In this document: positions 24,528 through 32,603 of the stretch, one piece after another | Layout: every line of letters begins with the position of its first letter | Position numbering within the stretch: position 1 is the stretch's first letter | Notes under the pieces: model-generated | The model's input: the letters and a program-made list of their open reading frames with translations, nothing else | What the model was told of the DNA's origin: nothing | Database searches by the model: none | DNA from: Amycolatopsis sp. QT-25 | Lineage (GTDB): Bacteria; Actinomycetota; Actinomycetes; Mycobacteriales; Pseudonocardiaceae | Assembly: GCF_029369745.1 (NCBI RefSeq) | Contig: NZ_CP120210.1 | Location: forward strand, 5,084,001 to 5,148,000 | Direction: 5' to 3' | Length of the DNA stretch: 64,000 nucleotides | Translations under genes and position numbers: made by a program

Positions 24528-26646
24528 TCAGCCCCAGTGCGGTGAGCCGGCCTGCACCGCGATGGCCCGTGCCTTCCGATAGAGCTCAGTGGCCGCTTCG
24601 CGGAGGCCGAGGGCGGTGGCCAGCTCGCCGAGGTGGAACGCGACCGGGCGAAGGGTGAGCATCCCGCTCCCGGCGCCCGCGATCTCGCCCTCGGCCGGAA
24701 GAAGGTCGGCGTACAGGCGTTCCATCGCCGTCCGGTCACCGAGTTCGATCGCGACGACGGCGGCCAGGCAGGTGCGCGCCTCGTACAGCACGTCACGGGG
24801 CGAGTCCGGGATCGGGAGGACCGGACGACACCAGCTTTCGTAAGCGCCGTAACTGTCTTCGCGTGCTTCGGGCGGCATGCCCCGTTGGATCCGGTCACAG
24901 AACAGGGCGAGGGCGAGGATCCCGTTGTCCACTCCGGACATCGCGGCTCCGGCGAGCCCCGCCGCCGCGGCGCGGTAAGCGGCTTCCCCGCCGGGTCCGG
25001 TCATCGCGGTCCGCATCGCGCGATACCACCGGGTGAACACGCCGACGAGCGGGAGGCCGTACTTCTCCCCCAGTTCGTCCGCCGAAGCGGCGTGCCGGTC
25101 CGCGGCCGTGAAATCCGCGAGCGCGCTGCTCGCCTGCACGAGGACGAGATGCCCGAGCACCTCGAACGTGACCAGCCCCTGTCGCCGGGAGAGGTCGACC
25201 AGTTCCGCACCGATCCCGGCCCGCTGGGGTGCCAGCCCCGCGCGGTCGAACGACTGCAGGAACCGGGCGTTGAGCGCGAAGGCCAGCAGCGCCGGGTCAC
25301 CGAGCCGGCGGGCGAGCGTCTCGGCTTCCCTGGCCGCCTCGCGGGCCCGCCGTCCGCCCGCGTTCCGCAGTTCGACGGCGAGTGTGGCCAGCAGACGGCA
25401 CCGCTCGGCCTCCCGATCGCCGGGCAACGCGGCGAGGGTCCGCTCGACGGCGCCCCGCGATCCGCGCAGCGAGTCCGGGATCGTCGCTCTCGGTCCAGCT
25501 GGCGGGAACGTCGAAGGCGCCGATCACCCGCGCGGTCAACAGCGGATCGGCCAGCTTTTCCGCCGATTCCAGCGCCTCGGCCCGGTGCCGTCGCGACTGG
25601 GCGAGGCCGCCCGCGACGGCCGAAGCGCGCGCCTTGCCCATGACCAGCTCCAGGCGCTTTTCCGGGTCGGAGGCGCCGGACCGGTCGAACGCGGTGAGCG
25701 CGGCGTCCCAAAGTCGCGCCGCTTCCGCCTGGGCGAAACGGCTTTCGGCCCGTTCGGCGACGGCCCGCGCGTAATGCGCGGCGCGGTCCGCGTACTCCTC
25801 GGACAGCACGAAATGGTGCGCCAAGGCGTCGACGTCGTGGGGGCGCAGCCCTTCCAGCGTCTTGGCGATCTCGCCGTGCTCGCGGGCACGCCGTGAACGA
25901 GAGAGATCGTGGTACAGCGTGTCCCGCACGAGCGCGTGCGCGAACCGGAACCGACGCGGCGCCGGCTCGGTCAGGAAACCGTGCCGGACCGCGCTTTCGA
26001 GCGCGTCGAGCGCGGTTTCCCCGGCCAGGGTCTCGAGTACGGCCAGGTCGACGTCCGTGCCGATCACCGCGGCCCGGCGCACCACCCTCTTCGCCGTGTC
26101 CGGTAACGCGTCCAGCCGGTGCCGGACGACGTCGCGGACTCCCGGCGGCACCGCGTCCAGTGCGGCCGGCCCCTCGGCGGCCAGCACATGGGCGAGTTCA
26201 CGGACGAAGAAGGCGTTCCCGCCGCTGCGCCGATGGATCGCCGCGGCGGTCCGCGGATCGACTTCTTCCCCGGTCGTGACCCGGACCAGGTCGGCGACTT
26301 CGGTCTCGGGCAGGCCGCCAAGGTGGACGCGCACCGGCTCGTGGCGCGCGGCCCGGCCGAGGAAGCCCGTCAGCCGCGCGGGCGGGTCGGTGCCTCGATG
26401 GGTGGCCACGACCAGCACCGGCTCGGCGAGCACCGCCGTCAGCAGCGCCAGCGTCTCCTCGCCCGCCCAATGCAGGTCGTCGAGGACGATCAGCAGCGGC
26501 TTGGCGCCGGCCAGGTAGGACGCGACAGCCCGATGCCATCGCCAGCGCGCGGCGACGGGATCTTCGGCCACCGGTCCCGCCGTCGGCGCGGGACCGTATC
26601 CGGCGTCGGCGAGTGTGGCCAGGATCCGGGTCCACGTTCGGCTTCC
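24528..26646 (-). pseudogene. AAA ATPase/TPR transcriptional activator, 5'-truncated and frameshifted
   Basis: The middle shows an AAA-type ATPase from just after Walker A: Walker B LLIVLDDLHWAGEETL, VVATHRG, GNAFFVRELAHVL, then helical repeats. Near 25450-25457 the frame shifts by one base and resumes as PGDREAERCRLLATLAVELR, running to the usual end ELYRKARAIAVQAGSPHW. The DNA-binding part and Walker A are missing. Similarity starts abruptly at RTWTRILATLADAGYG, with a TGA in frame and the next gene's stop only bases away. It is a decayed LuxR- or SARP-type activator. Confidence 0.75.
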
Positions 26647-27558
26647 TCAAGAGAACTTCTCGAGCGCGGCTTCGGCCGAGCCGGTGTGAGAGTCCAGGTG
26701 CCGCCAAGGGTCCTCCTTGCGCGCCAGCCGCCGACGCAGTCTGGCCGGATTCCAGCCGTCCGGCTCGGCCTTGCCCAGTTCCGGCCAGTCGAGCGGGGTG
26801 GCGGCCGCGGCGCCGGGACGGGCGCGCAGCGAATACGGCGCGACGAAGGTCTGCGCGTAGCCGTTCCGGTTCGCGTCGAGGAAGATCCGGTCGCCGCGCT
26901 TGTCCTTGCGCTGTGCGGTGGTCAGCCGGTCGGGATCGTCGGCGGCGACACTGTCCGCGATCTTCCGCGACAGTTTCAGGACGAGGTCGGTGTCCGCCTC
27001 GGCGTCCAGCGGTGTCAGGATGTGGAAACCCCGGCCGCCCGTCGCCTGGACGAAGGCCGTGAGCCCCAGGTCGCCATAGCGGTCGCGGATGCGGCGGGCC
27101 ACCGAGCGCAGTTCGGTGACCGGTGTCCCGTCCGGTGGGTCGAGGTCGAGCACCAACCGATCCGGCCGATCCGGCGCCTCCACAGTGGACAGCCAGACAT
27201 GGAACTCGACGGCGCCCTGATCGGCGAGGTAGACCAGCGTCTCGACGTCGTCGCAGACCACGTACTCGTCGGTGCCGTCGGACCGGCGGGGTACCTCGGC
27301 GACGTGGATCCAGTCCGGGAAATGCTCGCTCGGATGCTTCTGGAACCAGCCTTCGGCGTCGATCCCGTCCGGGAACCGGCGCACCGTCAGCGGACGGCCG
27401 CGCAGCTGCGGGAGCATGACGTCCGCGACGCGGCGGTAATGCTCGACGACGTCACCCTTGGTCAGGTTGTCGGCGGGGTAGAACACCTTGTCCGGATTGT
27501 GCACCGTCATCCGGGGTGATTTCCCGATGATCGCCCGCACGAAACGGCGTGGCACCAT
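26647..27558 (-). CDS. LigD-type polymerase/primase domain protein, stand-alone
   Basis: About 303 aa. The family pattern is NPDKVFYP.. near residue 20, RPLTVRRFPDGIDAEGWFQKHP, the catalytic DxD in LVLDLDPPDGTPV, GGRGFHILTPLD and DANRNGYAQTFVAPYSLRA. LigD polymerase domains fill and extend ends in Ku-dependent break repair, mostly with ribonucleotides. Nuclease and ligase domains are absent, and no ku or ligase gene is next to it, so partners must lie elsewhere. The upstream ATG at 27558 is chosen because IIGKSPRMTVHNPDKV supplies the first strand of the fold; an ATG at 27510 would cut it. Confidence 0.85.
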   Translation of the reverse strand: MVPRRFVRAIIGKSPRMTVHNPDKVFYPADNLTKGDVVEHYRRVADVMLPQLRGRPLTVRRFPDGIDAEGWFQKHPSEHFPDWIHVAEVPRRSDGTDEYVVCDDVETLVYLADQGAVEFHVWLSTVEAPDRPDRLVLDLDPPDGTPVTELRSVARRIRDRYGDLGLTAFVQATGGRGFHILTPLDAEADTDLVLKLSRKIADSVAADDPDRLTTAQRKDKRGDRIFLDANRNGYAQTFVAPYSLRARPGAAAATPLDWPELGKAEPDGWNPARLRRRLARKEDPWRHLDSHTGSAEAALEKFS

Positions 27559-27798
27559 ACCGTTCTCGCAGGTCCAGGCTCTTTCCGGTGGGGAATTTGC
27601 CGCCCGGACCGGCTGGCGCAGGCTGCCGGAGGGGCCGGATGTGAACCGTACGCGACCATTCACGCGTCAAAGAGGACTCTTCGGACTGAGCCGAACGGGC
27701 TAATTCTTGCCCTCCACCGGTCGCAATCGCCGTCCCTTCGGGTTTGTCCATCACTCGGATGGGTATCGGTTGTCGGCACGCTCTACGAGGGGCCCGAC

Positions 27799-28296
27799 AT
27801 GACACCCACCACCAAAAGGGCGCACACCATCGCCCGCGATCTCCTGTCTCTCACCAGATCGGGTGAAGCCGACCAGCTCGCCACCGCGCTGGTGTCCATC
27901 GCGTCGTCCACCCGGCGGAAACCGGCGCTCGGCGAAGTCGTCGGACGGCTGGTCGACACGTTCTCCTTGGCCACCAAGGATCGCCGGAGTTCGCTGCGGA
28001 TCGGTGAACCGTTCACCTTGCGCCTGCGGGATTCGGCGGGACGGACGGTCCGGCCCGACAGACTCGACCCCGGTGTGGCCGCGATCGTCCGGGCCATCGC
28101 CGCCAGCGTCCGCGACGACCGGGACACCTGCGCCGACCAGATCGGCGAGGCCTGCGAGAACGTGGACCTCGACCAGCGGATCCGGGTTCTCGCGCACTGC
28201 CTGGTCTGGACCTCGGATCTGTTGAGCACCGATACCACCGCCTATCCCCCGGTACTGTCCTGCTTCAAGGTATTCCCCCGCCACCGTCCACAATAG
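27799..28296 (+). CDS. Hypothetical protein, 165 aa
   Basis: ATG at 27799 follows GAGGGG at about seven bases. The protein is soluble and helical, beginning MTPTTKRAHTIARDLLSLTR. It has an arginine-rich stretch (STRRKPALGEVVGRLVDTF) and a cysteine-containing helix (CADQIGEACENVDLDQRI). No family is recognised. It precedes the sigma factor gene in the same direction, with about 145 bases between. Co-transcription is possible but unproven. Confidence 0.65.
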   Translation: MTPTTKRAHTIARDLLSLTRSGEADQLATALVSIASSTRRKPALGEVVGRLVDTFSLATKDRRSSLRIGEPFTLRLRDSAGRTVRPDRLDPGVAAIVRAIAASVRDDRDTCADQIGEACENVDLDQRIRVLAHCLVWTSDLLSTDTTAYPPVLSCFKVFPRHRPQ

Positions 28297-28440
28297 ACAT
28301 TGCGCGGTTCGGATGACTTCCGGCCCGTCCGGTGGACAACCCCCGCCCGGAACGGCAAGCTGGACCATCGCGCACGAAGTCCGAGTCCCCGATGACGGGC
28401 GCACCTTCGCGGCCACTTCCCCTGAACCAGGAGTGCAGAC

Positions 28441-29130
28441 TTGGACGAGGTAGCGCCCTCGACGGTACCCGCGGATTCCCGTGCCGCCGCCACGGCGGGC
28501 CGATTGCCCAATCCGGACAGCAGATTGGTCCGAGCGGCCGTCGCCGGTGATCCGGTCGCGGTCCGGGAACTGCTCCGTTTCCTTTCCCCGCACGTGTTCC
28601 GCTATTGCGCGGGCAGAGTCGGGAGCACCGGCACGGGAGCCTGTGACGCGCAGGACTGCGCGCAAGACGTGCTGCAGGCGGTGCTGATCGCCCTGCCCCG
28701 CTACCGGTACCGCCCGGACCGGTTCCTCGCGTTCGTCCTCGGGATCGCCGGGCACAAGGTGGCCGACCTCCATCGGCGGCGTTCCCGCGAACCGGTCGCC
28801 TGGGTCTCGGAGATCGGCGACGGACTGACGCTCTGGGTCCGCCGCGATCCGGACGAGATCGAACGGCTGGAGCATCGATGGCAAGCCGGGACCCTGCTGG
28901 CGAGATTGCCGATGCCGCACCGGGAGGTGGTCGCCCTCCGGTTCGTGTTCGGCCTTTCGGCCGAGGAGACGGCCGAAAGGCTCGGCCTCCCGAGTGCCGG
29001 AGCGGTCCGCGCGGCCCAGTTCCGGGCGCTCGCGCGGTTGCGGGCCCTGCTCACCGAGCGCACCATCCGTCACGCGAGCGATGTCCCGATCATGGGACAA
29101 ATCCCCGTACCGGAACTCGTCCCGGTATAG
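28441..29130 (+). CDS. ECF-type RNA polymerase sigma factor (ShbA-like)
   Basis: 229 aa. Region 2 is seen as AQDCAQDVLQAVLIALPRYRYRPDRFLAFVLGIAGHKVADLHRR. Region 4 is seen as LPMPHREVVALRFVFGLSAEETAERLGLPSAGAVRAAQFRALARLR. The pattern is close to the ECF-like ShbA/SigD group of actinomycetes. No ATG or GTG is available in frame; TTG at 28441 has AGGAG seven bases upstream and is taken as start. No anti-sigma gene follows. The next gene is a secreted cell-wall-type protein, a plausible target. Confidence 0.85.
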   Translation: MDEVAPSTVPADSRAAATAGRLPNPDSRLVRAAVAGDPVAVRELLRFLSPHVFRYCAGRVGSTGTGACDAQDCAQDVLQAVLIALPRYRYRPDRFLAFVLGIAGHKVADLHRRRSREPVAWVSEIGDGLTLWVRRDPDEIERLEHRWQAGTLLARLPMPHREVVALRFVFGLSAEETAERLGLPSAGAVRAAQFRALARLRALLTERTIRHASDVPIMGQIPVPELVPV

Positions 29131-29154
29131 AACCGTCCCCTTCGGCGATCGATT

Positions 29155-29173
29155 CTTGTACGCCGCTTGTACG
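29155..29173 (+). promoter_or_regulatory. Direct repeat CTTGTACG, 11-bp phased
   Basis: CTTGTACG occurs at 29155-29162 and 29166-29173, one helical turn apart, about 50 bases upstream of the secreted SH3 protein gene. It is a candidate activator or response-regulator site for that gene. Confidence 0.45.
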
Positions 29174-29222
29174 AGGGTCCCGCATCCTGTCCCCCTATCC
29201 GGGGAACCACTGGAGGACAGAG

Positions 29223-29993
29223 ATGAAGATCCGATCGAGGATCGGCAGAAGCGCCGTGGGCACGATCGCGCTGACCGGGGCGATCATGCTCGGCGGCGCG
29301 GGTGAGGCGCTGGCGGCGACGGGCACGGTGAACACCGAATCCGGCGTGGCGGTGACCGTGCGGTCGAGCCCGAGCACCGGTGCGCGTTCGGTCGGCACCG
29401 TCGCGAGCGGCACCTCCGTCACGATCGACTGCCAGATCAACGGTTCGACGGTGAGTGGCAAGTACGGCACCACCGACATCTGGGACTACGTGCCGTCCAA
29501 GGGCGGCTACATCAGCGACGCCTACGTCTACACCGGCTCCGACGGCCGGGTCGCGCCGGACTGCGCCGGCAGCACCCTCTCCTGCTCCACCGCGGGCACC
29601 GGAAACCCGAGGACCTGTGCCGAAGCCGTCGCGTGGGCGAAGGCGCACGTGCACACCGACAACGATCCGAACTACTACCGCTGGTGCGACCGGATCAACT
29701 CGTGGGCCTACGGCTGGACCGCGAGCGGCTCGGAAACGGCGTACGTGCACTGGACCCAGATCCCGGGTTCGTACAAGCACCCCGGTGACACCCAGGTGCC
29801 CGCCGGCGGGCTCGCCTTCTTCGGCAACGGCGGCACCGGGCACACGATGATCTCCATCGGCGGCGGCAAGTTCCTGTCGAACGACATCCACGGTCCGGGC
29901 AGCTTCACCGAGACCACGATTTCGGAGATCAAGAGCGCGTGGAACTACACCTATCTCGGCTGGTCACAGCCGTGGTTCAAGATCAACCACTGA
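29223..29993 (+). CDS. Secreted SH3-domain protein with NlpC/P60-like C terminus
   Basis: 256 aa. Sec signal peptide: basic MKIRSRIGRS, hydrophobic core, cleavage after about residue 32 (GEALAATG). A bacterial SH3 domain follows (VRSSPSTGARSVGTVASGTSVTIDCQI, then YVPSKGGYISDAYVY). The C-terminal ~130 aa have RWCDRINSWAYGW, with a possible nucleophile cysteine, and GGLAFFGNGGTGHTMISIGGGKFLSND, with a histidine in NlpC/P60-like context. It is probably a peptidoglycan-acting hydrolase or binding protein outside the cell. The ATG has GGAGGACAGAG in front. The sigma factor gene just upstream may control it. A hairpin at 30011-30050 may end the message. Confidence 0.8.
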   Translation: MKIRSRIGRSAVGTIALTGAIMLGGAGEALAATGTVNTESGVAVTVRSSPSTGARSVGTVASGTSVTIDCQINGSTVSGKYGTTDIWDYVPSKGGYISDAYVYTGSDGRVAPDCAGSTLSCSTAGTGNPRTCAEAVAWAKAHVHTDNDPNYYRWCDRINSWAYGWTASGSETAYVHWTQIPGSYKHPGDTQVPAGGLAFFGNGGTGHTMISIGGGKFLSNDIHGPGSFTETTISEIKSAWNYTYLGWSQPWFKINH

Positions 29994-30504
29994 GCGCGCG
30001 AGTGGCCTCGAAACGCTGCCGGACGAAGGGAGCCTCGCCCGGCAGCGTTTCCTCCGCACGCCAAGAGAAATGCGCGGCGGTCAACCCGGAGAAGATCCAC
30101 CGGCGCCGGACGCCGCCGGTGTCGGCCTCGATCTCGAAGCCGTCCTCCGTCCGCTCGCCGAGGAACGGGATCACCCAGCCGTTGCCGGGACCGAGCCAGG
30201 TCGACCGGAACGCGTCGATCTTCTCGTCGTAGAAGCGCAGGCTCATCCCCCATTCCCCGTCCACACCGCCGACCCTGCTCACCCGCGCCGGACTGATCCA
30301 CACGTCGGCCAGCGCGCGGCCGTCGAGCGCCCAGCCGAAATGCCACTCCCCGTCGACGGTGCGGACACCGCCGTCTTCGTCGAAGTTGTGCACGACCAGG
30401 TCCCAGCTGCCGATCAGCGGCTCGAACACACCGAGCCGTCCGGCGAGTTCGGGACGCGGTCCCGAGGCGGTGAAGACGGCGGCGATCCGTTCGGTGACGT
30501 CCAT
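29983..30504 (-). CDS. DUF1579-like hypothetical protein, 173 aa
   Basis: A soluble beta-rich protein: ELAGRLGVFEPLIGSWDLVVHNF near residue 20, GEWHFGWALDGRALADVWI, EWGMSLRFYDEKIDAFRSTW, and FEIEADTGGVRRRWIFSGLT. The GSWD start followed by repeated W-rich strands is the pattern of DUF1579/lipocalin-like proteins. Its ATG (30504) lies exactly six bases after a CATGCT -10 box, so the message is probably leaderless. It is divergent from a MarR gene and shares its palindromic operator, so it is probably MarR-controlled. Confidence 0.75.
   Translation of the reverse strand: MDVTERIAAVFTASGPRPELAGRLGVFEPLIGSWDLVVHNFDEDGGVRTVDGEWHFGWALDGRALADVWISPARVSRVGGVDGEWGMSLRFYDEKIDAFRSTWLGPGNGWVIPFLGERTEDGFEIEADTGGVRRRWIFSGLTAAHFSWRAEETLPGEAPFVRQRFEATRALSG
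30011..30050 (+). terminator. Perfect 12-bp hairpin in convergent 3' ends
   Basis: AAACGCTGCCGG (30011-30022) and CCGGCAGCGTTT (30039-30050) are perfect complements around a 16-base loop, 18 bases after the secreted protein stop. On the plus strand the stem is followed by only a short T run. It lies inside the 3' coding end of the convergent gene. It may terminate the secreted protein transcript. Confidence 0.45.
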
Positions 30505-30542
30505 GCGGCCAGCATGACCATTTGACAGTATGCTGTCAAATA
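30504..30542. promoter_or_regulatory. Bidirectional leaderless promoter with MarR operator
   Basis: ATTTGACAG TATG CTGTCAAAT (30520-30541) is a perfect 9-bp inverted repeat. On the minus strand TTGACA (30539-30534), a 17-base spacer and CATGCT (30516-30511) form a promoter six bases before ATG 30504. On the plus strand TATGCT (30529-30534) lies seven bases before ATG 30542. One operator thus covers the -35 of one gene and the -10 of the other. Confidence 0.75.
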
Positions 30543-30976
30543 TGAGCGACCTCGTCCGCGACTACCGGCTGCTGATCGCCGACGTCTACGAACTCGCGGG
30601 ACTGAGCCGCCGCATCAGCGAGCGGGAAGCGGCCGGGCTGGGCACGACGGTGGCCCGCTGGCACGTGCTGAGCACGGTGTCCGAAGCACCCCTCGCCGTG
30701 CCCGCCATCTCACGACGGCTGGGCCAGGTCCGCCAAGCCGTGCAGCGCGTCGTGGACGACCTCGCCGAAGCAGGCCACCTGAGCGTGGAGCCGAATCCTT
30801 CGCATCGCCGCTCATCCCTGTACGCCATCACGTCCGAGGGCACCCGGTTGCTGCAACGGCTCTGGGACGCGAGCGAATCCCGGTGCGACGTACTCGAAGA
30901 CAGCGGTGTCACCCACGAGGAGCTGCGGCAAGCCCGCGACACGCTGCGCAGGTTGTCAGCCGCGCTCGGCTCCTGA
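30542..30976 (+). CDS. MarR family regulator
   Basis: 144 aa from ATG 30542; an ATG at 30530 lies within the operator palindrome and is rejected. The winged helix shows ARWHVLSTVSEAPLAVPAISRRLGQVRQAVQRVVDDLAEAGHLSVEPNPSHRRSSLYAITSEG, the classical MarR helix and wing with the D/N-x-R-R motif. Flanking helices would dimerise. It is divergent from a DUF1579-like gene, and the shared palindrome lies over both core promoters. Repression of both genes is likely, released by a small phenolic or similar ligand. Confidence 0.88.
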   Translation: MSDLVRDYRLLIADVYELAGLSRRISEREAAGLGTTVARWHVLSTVSEAPLAVPAISRRLGQVRQAVQRVVDDLAEAGHLSVEPNPSHRRSSLYAITSEGTRLLQRLWDASESRCDVLEDSGVTHEELRQARDTLRRLSAALGS

Positions 30977-31070
30977 AACCACTTCGTCGCATCGTGACAA
31001 GCGGCCACTCGATCGGGTCGTGAGCACGCCCCAAACCCGGACGACGGCTCCTCCTCGACACGCTGACATG

Positions 31071-31085
31071 GTCCGTGAAGGCCTC
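31071..31085. repeat. Left remnant of a long palindrome split by the IS element
   Basis: GTCCGTGAAGGCCTC is the exact complement of the outer part of the right arm at 32368-32382. It is the outer end of a palindrome whose centre and other arm lie past the IS element at 32339-32382. Before insertion it would have been a long hairpin following the MarR gene. Confidence 0.75.
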
Positions 31086-32338
31086 TCGGAGTCATGGGGT
31101 TGTTGCAACACCGTCTGATGGGGGTGGGGTTGTGGTGCGGGTTCATCGGTGGCTGCCGCGGTCGGTGCGGGTGGGGTTTTGGGATCAGGTCCGGGCCGGG
31201 GTGGCGGCGAAGCCGGCGGCCCGGGCGGTGGGGCTGTCCCCGACGACGGGGGTGCGGTTGTTCCGGCAGGCTGGCGGGGTGATCGGTAACGCACCTGCTC
31301 GGCCTGGTCCCCTCCGGTTGAGCCTGGCCGAGCGGGAAGAGATCGCCTGCCTGAAAGCCGCGGGCCAGGGGCCCCGGGCGATCGGGCGGGCGATCGGCCG
31401 TCCGGCCTCGACCGTGTCCCGCGAGCTGGCCCGCAACACCGGTTCCTCCGGCCGCTATCGGGCTGTCAGCGCGCAGCACACGGCCGAGAACCGTGCGAAA
31501 CGCCCGAAGGCCGCGAAACTGGCCGCGGACACCGTGTTGCGGGACGTGGTGCAGGACAGGCTGAACCGTAAATGGTCCCCGCGTCAGATCGCGCGGAGAC
31601 TGGTGCTGGAGTTCCCCGACCAGCCGGAGATGCGGGTGTCCCACGAAACGATCTACCAAGCACTGTATGTCCAGGGAAAAGGCGCGCTGCGCCGCGAACT
31701 CACCCAGGCGTTGCGGACCGGGCGGGCACTGCGGATGCCCCGCCGGCAGGCCCAGGCCCGCCGGGCCCGGCCCGCGGGCAGGATCCCCGACATGGTCAAC
31801 ATCTCCGAACGGCCCGCCGAGGTCACCGACCGCGCCGTCCCCGGGCATTGGGAAGGCGACCTGATCCTGGGCAAGAACAACAAATCCGCGATCGGGACCC
31901 TGGTCGAACGATCGACCCGGTTCGTGATGCTGCTGCACCTGCCCCACGGACGCGACGCCGCCACCGTCGCCGCCGCCATGACCGAGACCATCCAGACGCT
32001 GCCGCCGCTGCTGCTGAAATCCTTGACCTGGGACCAGGGCAAGGAAATGGCCCACCACAAAAAGATCACCCTGGCCACCGGGATCGACATCTACTTCTGC
32101 GACCCACACGCACCCTGGCAACGCGGAACCAACGAGAACACCAACGGACTACTCCGCCAATACTTCCCCACAAGCACCGACCTGTCCCAGCACACCGCCG
32201 CAGACCTCGCACGAGTCGCCGCCGAACTCAACGGCCGCCCCCGCGAAACCCTCGACTGGCACACACCCGCCGAAGCCCTCGAAGCACTACTCTCCAACCA
32301 ACAAACAATGCGTGTTGCAACCACCATGTGAATCCGCC
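31086..32338 (+). mobile_element. IS30-family insertion sequence (about 1.25 kb)
   Basis: Terminal inverted repeats are visible: CGGAGTCATGGGGTTG.. at 31087 and, on the minus strand, CGGATTCACATGGTGG.. from 32336. They match at 20 of 25 positions and both end in GTTGCAACAC. The flanks share CCTC (31082-31085 and 32339-32342), a possible 4-bp target duplication. One transposase gene fills the interior. Ends are inferred from the palindrome it split and could move by a few bases. Confidence 0.8.
31132..32331 (+). CDS. IS30 family transposase
   Basis: About 399 aa, normal for the family. The N-terminal helix-turn-helix reads LSLAEREEIACLKAAGQGPRAIGRAIGRPASTVSRELARN. The DDE catalytic domain has the first acidic residue in HWEGDLILGKNN near residue 245, the second in TWDQGKEMAHH near 300, and the third in PWQRGTNENTNGLLRQYFP near 335. 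No frameshift or stop is seen, so it may be active. The start is uncertain: GTG 31132 or 31135 begins the conserved part, as no ATG is suitable. Confidence 0.9.
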   Translation: MVRVHRWLPRSVRVGFWDQVRAGVAAKPAARAVGLSPTTGVRLFRQAGGVIGNAPARPGPLRLSLAEREEIACLKAAGQGPRAIGRAIGRPASTVSRELARNTGSSGRYRAVSAQHTAENRAKRPKAAKLAADTVLRDVVQDRLNRKWSPRQIARRLVLEFPDQPEMRVSHETIYQALYVQGKGALRRELTQALRTGRALRMPRRQAQARRARPAGRIPDMVNISERPAEVTDRAVPGHWEGDLILGKNNKSAIGTLVERSTRFVMLLHLPHGRDAATVAAAMTETIQTLPPLLLKSLTWDQGKEMAHHKKITLATGIDIYFCDPHAPWQRGTNENTNGLLRQYFPTSTDLSQHTAADLARVAAELNGRPRETLDWHTPAEALEALLSNQQTMRVATTM

Positions 32339-32382
32339 CCTCCTTGAGGGACCCTGGGTCCCTCAAGGAGGCCTTCACGGAC
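32339..32382. repeat. Palindrome centre and right arm, split by the IS element
   Basis: CCTCCTTGAGGGACCC (32339-32354), a one-base loop and GGGTCCCTCAAGGAGG (32356-32371) form a perfect stem. The right arm continues CCTTCACGGAC to 32382, and its partner is on the far side of the IS at 31071. The restored palindrome has 27-base arms. The 220 bases from here to 32603 show no gene. Confidence 0.8.
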
Positions 32383-32603
32383 TTCAGGCGCCGAGATCCG
32401 CGGAGTCCTTTGTGGACGATCATGGGCGCCCCAGACCCCGGCGATCAGGTCATACAGCTTTGGCGGCCTGACACGTTCGCCTTACCCCTCAATACCTCTT
32501 GTGCCCGCCGCCGAGGCGCGGGGTGAGGATCTGAGATGGTGCCCCATCCGCCCGTGAACCTCGATCCTCGGGCAACTCAGCGCTTCCCGCCGCGGCGAAC
32601 GGC

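Noticed and set aside
30530..30541. ATG at 30530 as the marR start
   Set aside because: It lies inside the operator and the -10 box; ATG 30542 has leaderless spacing and a normal MarR N terminus.
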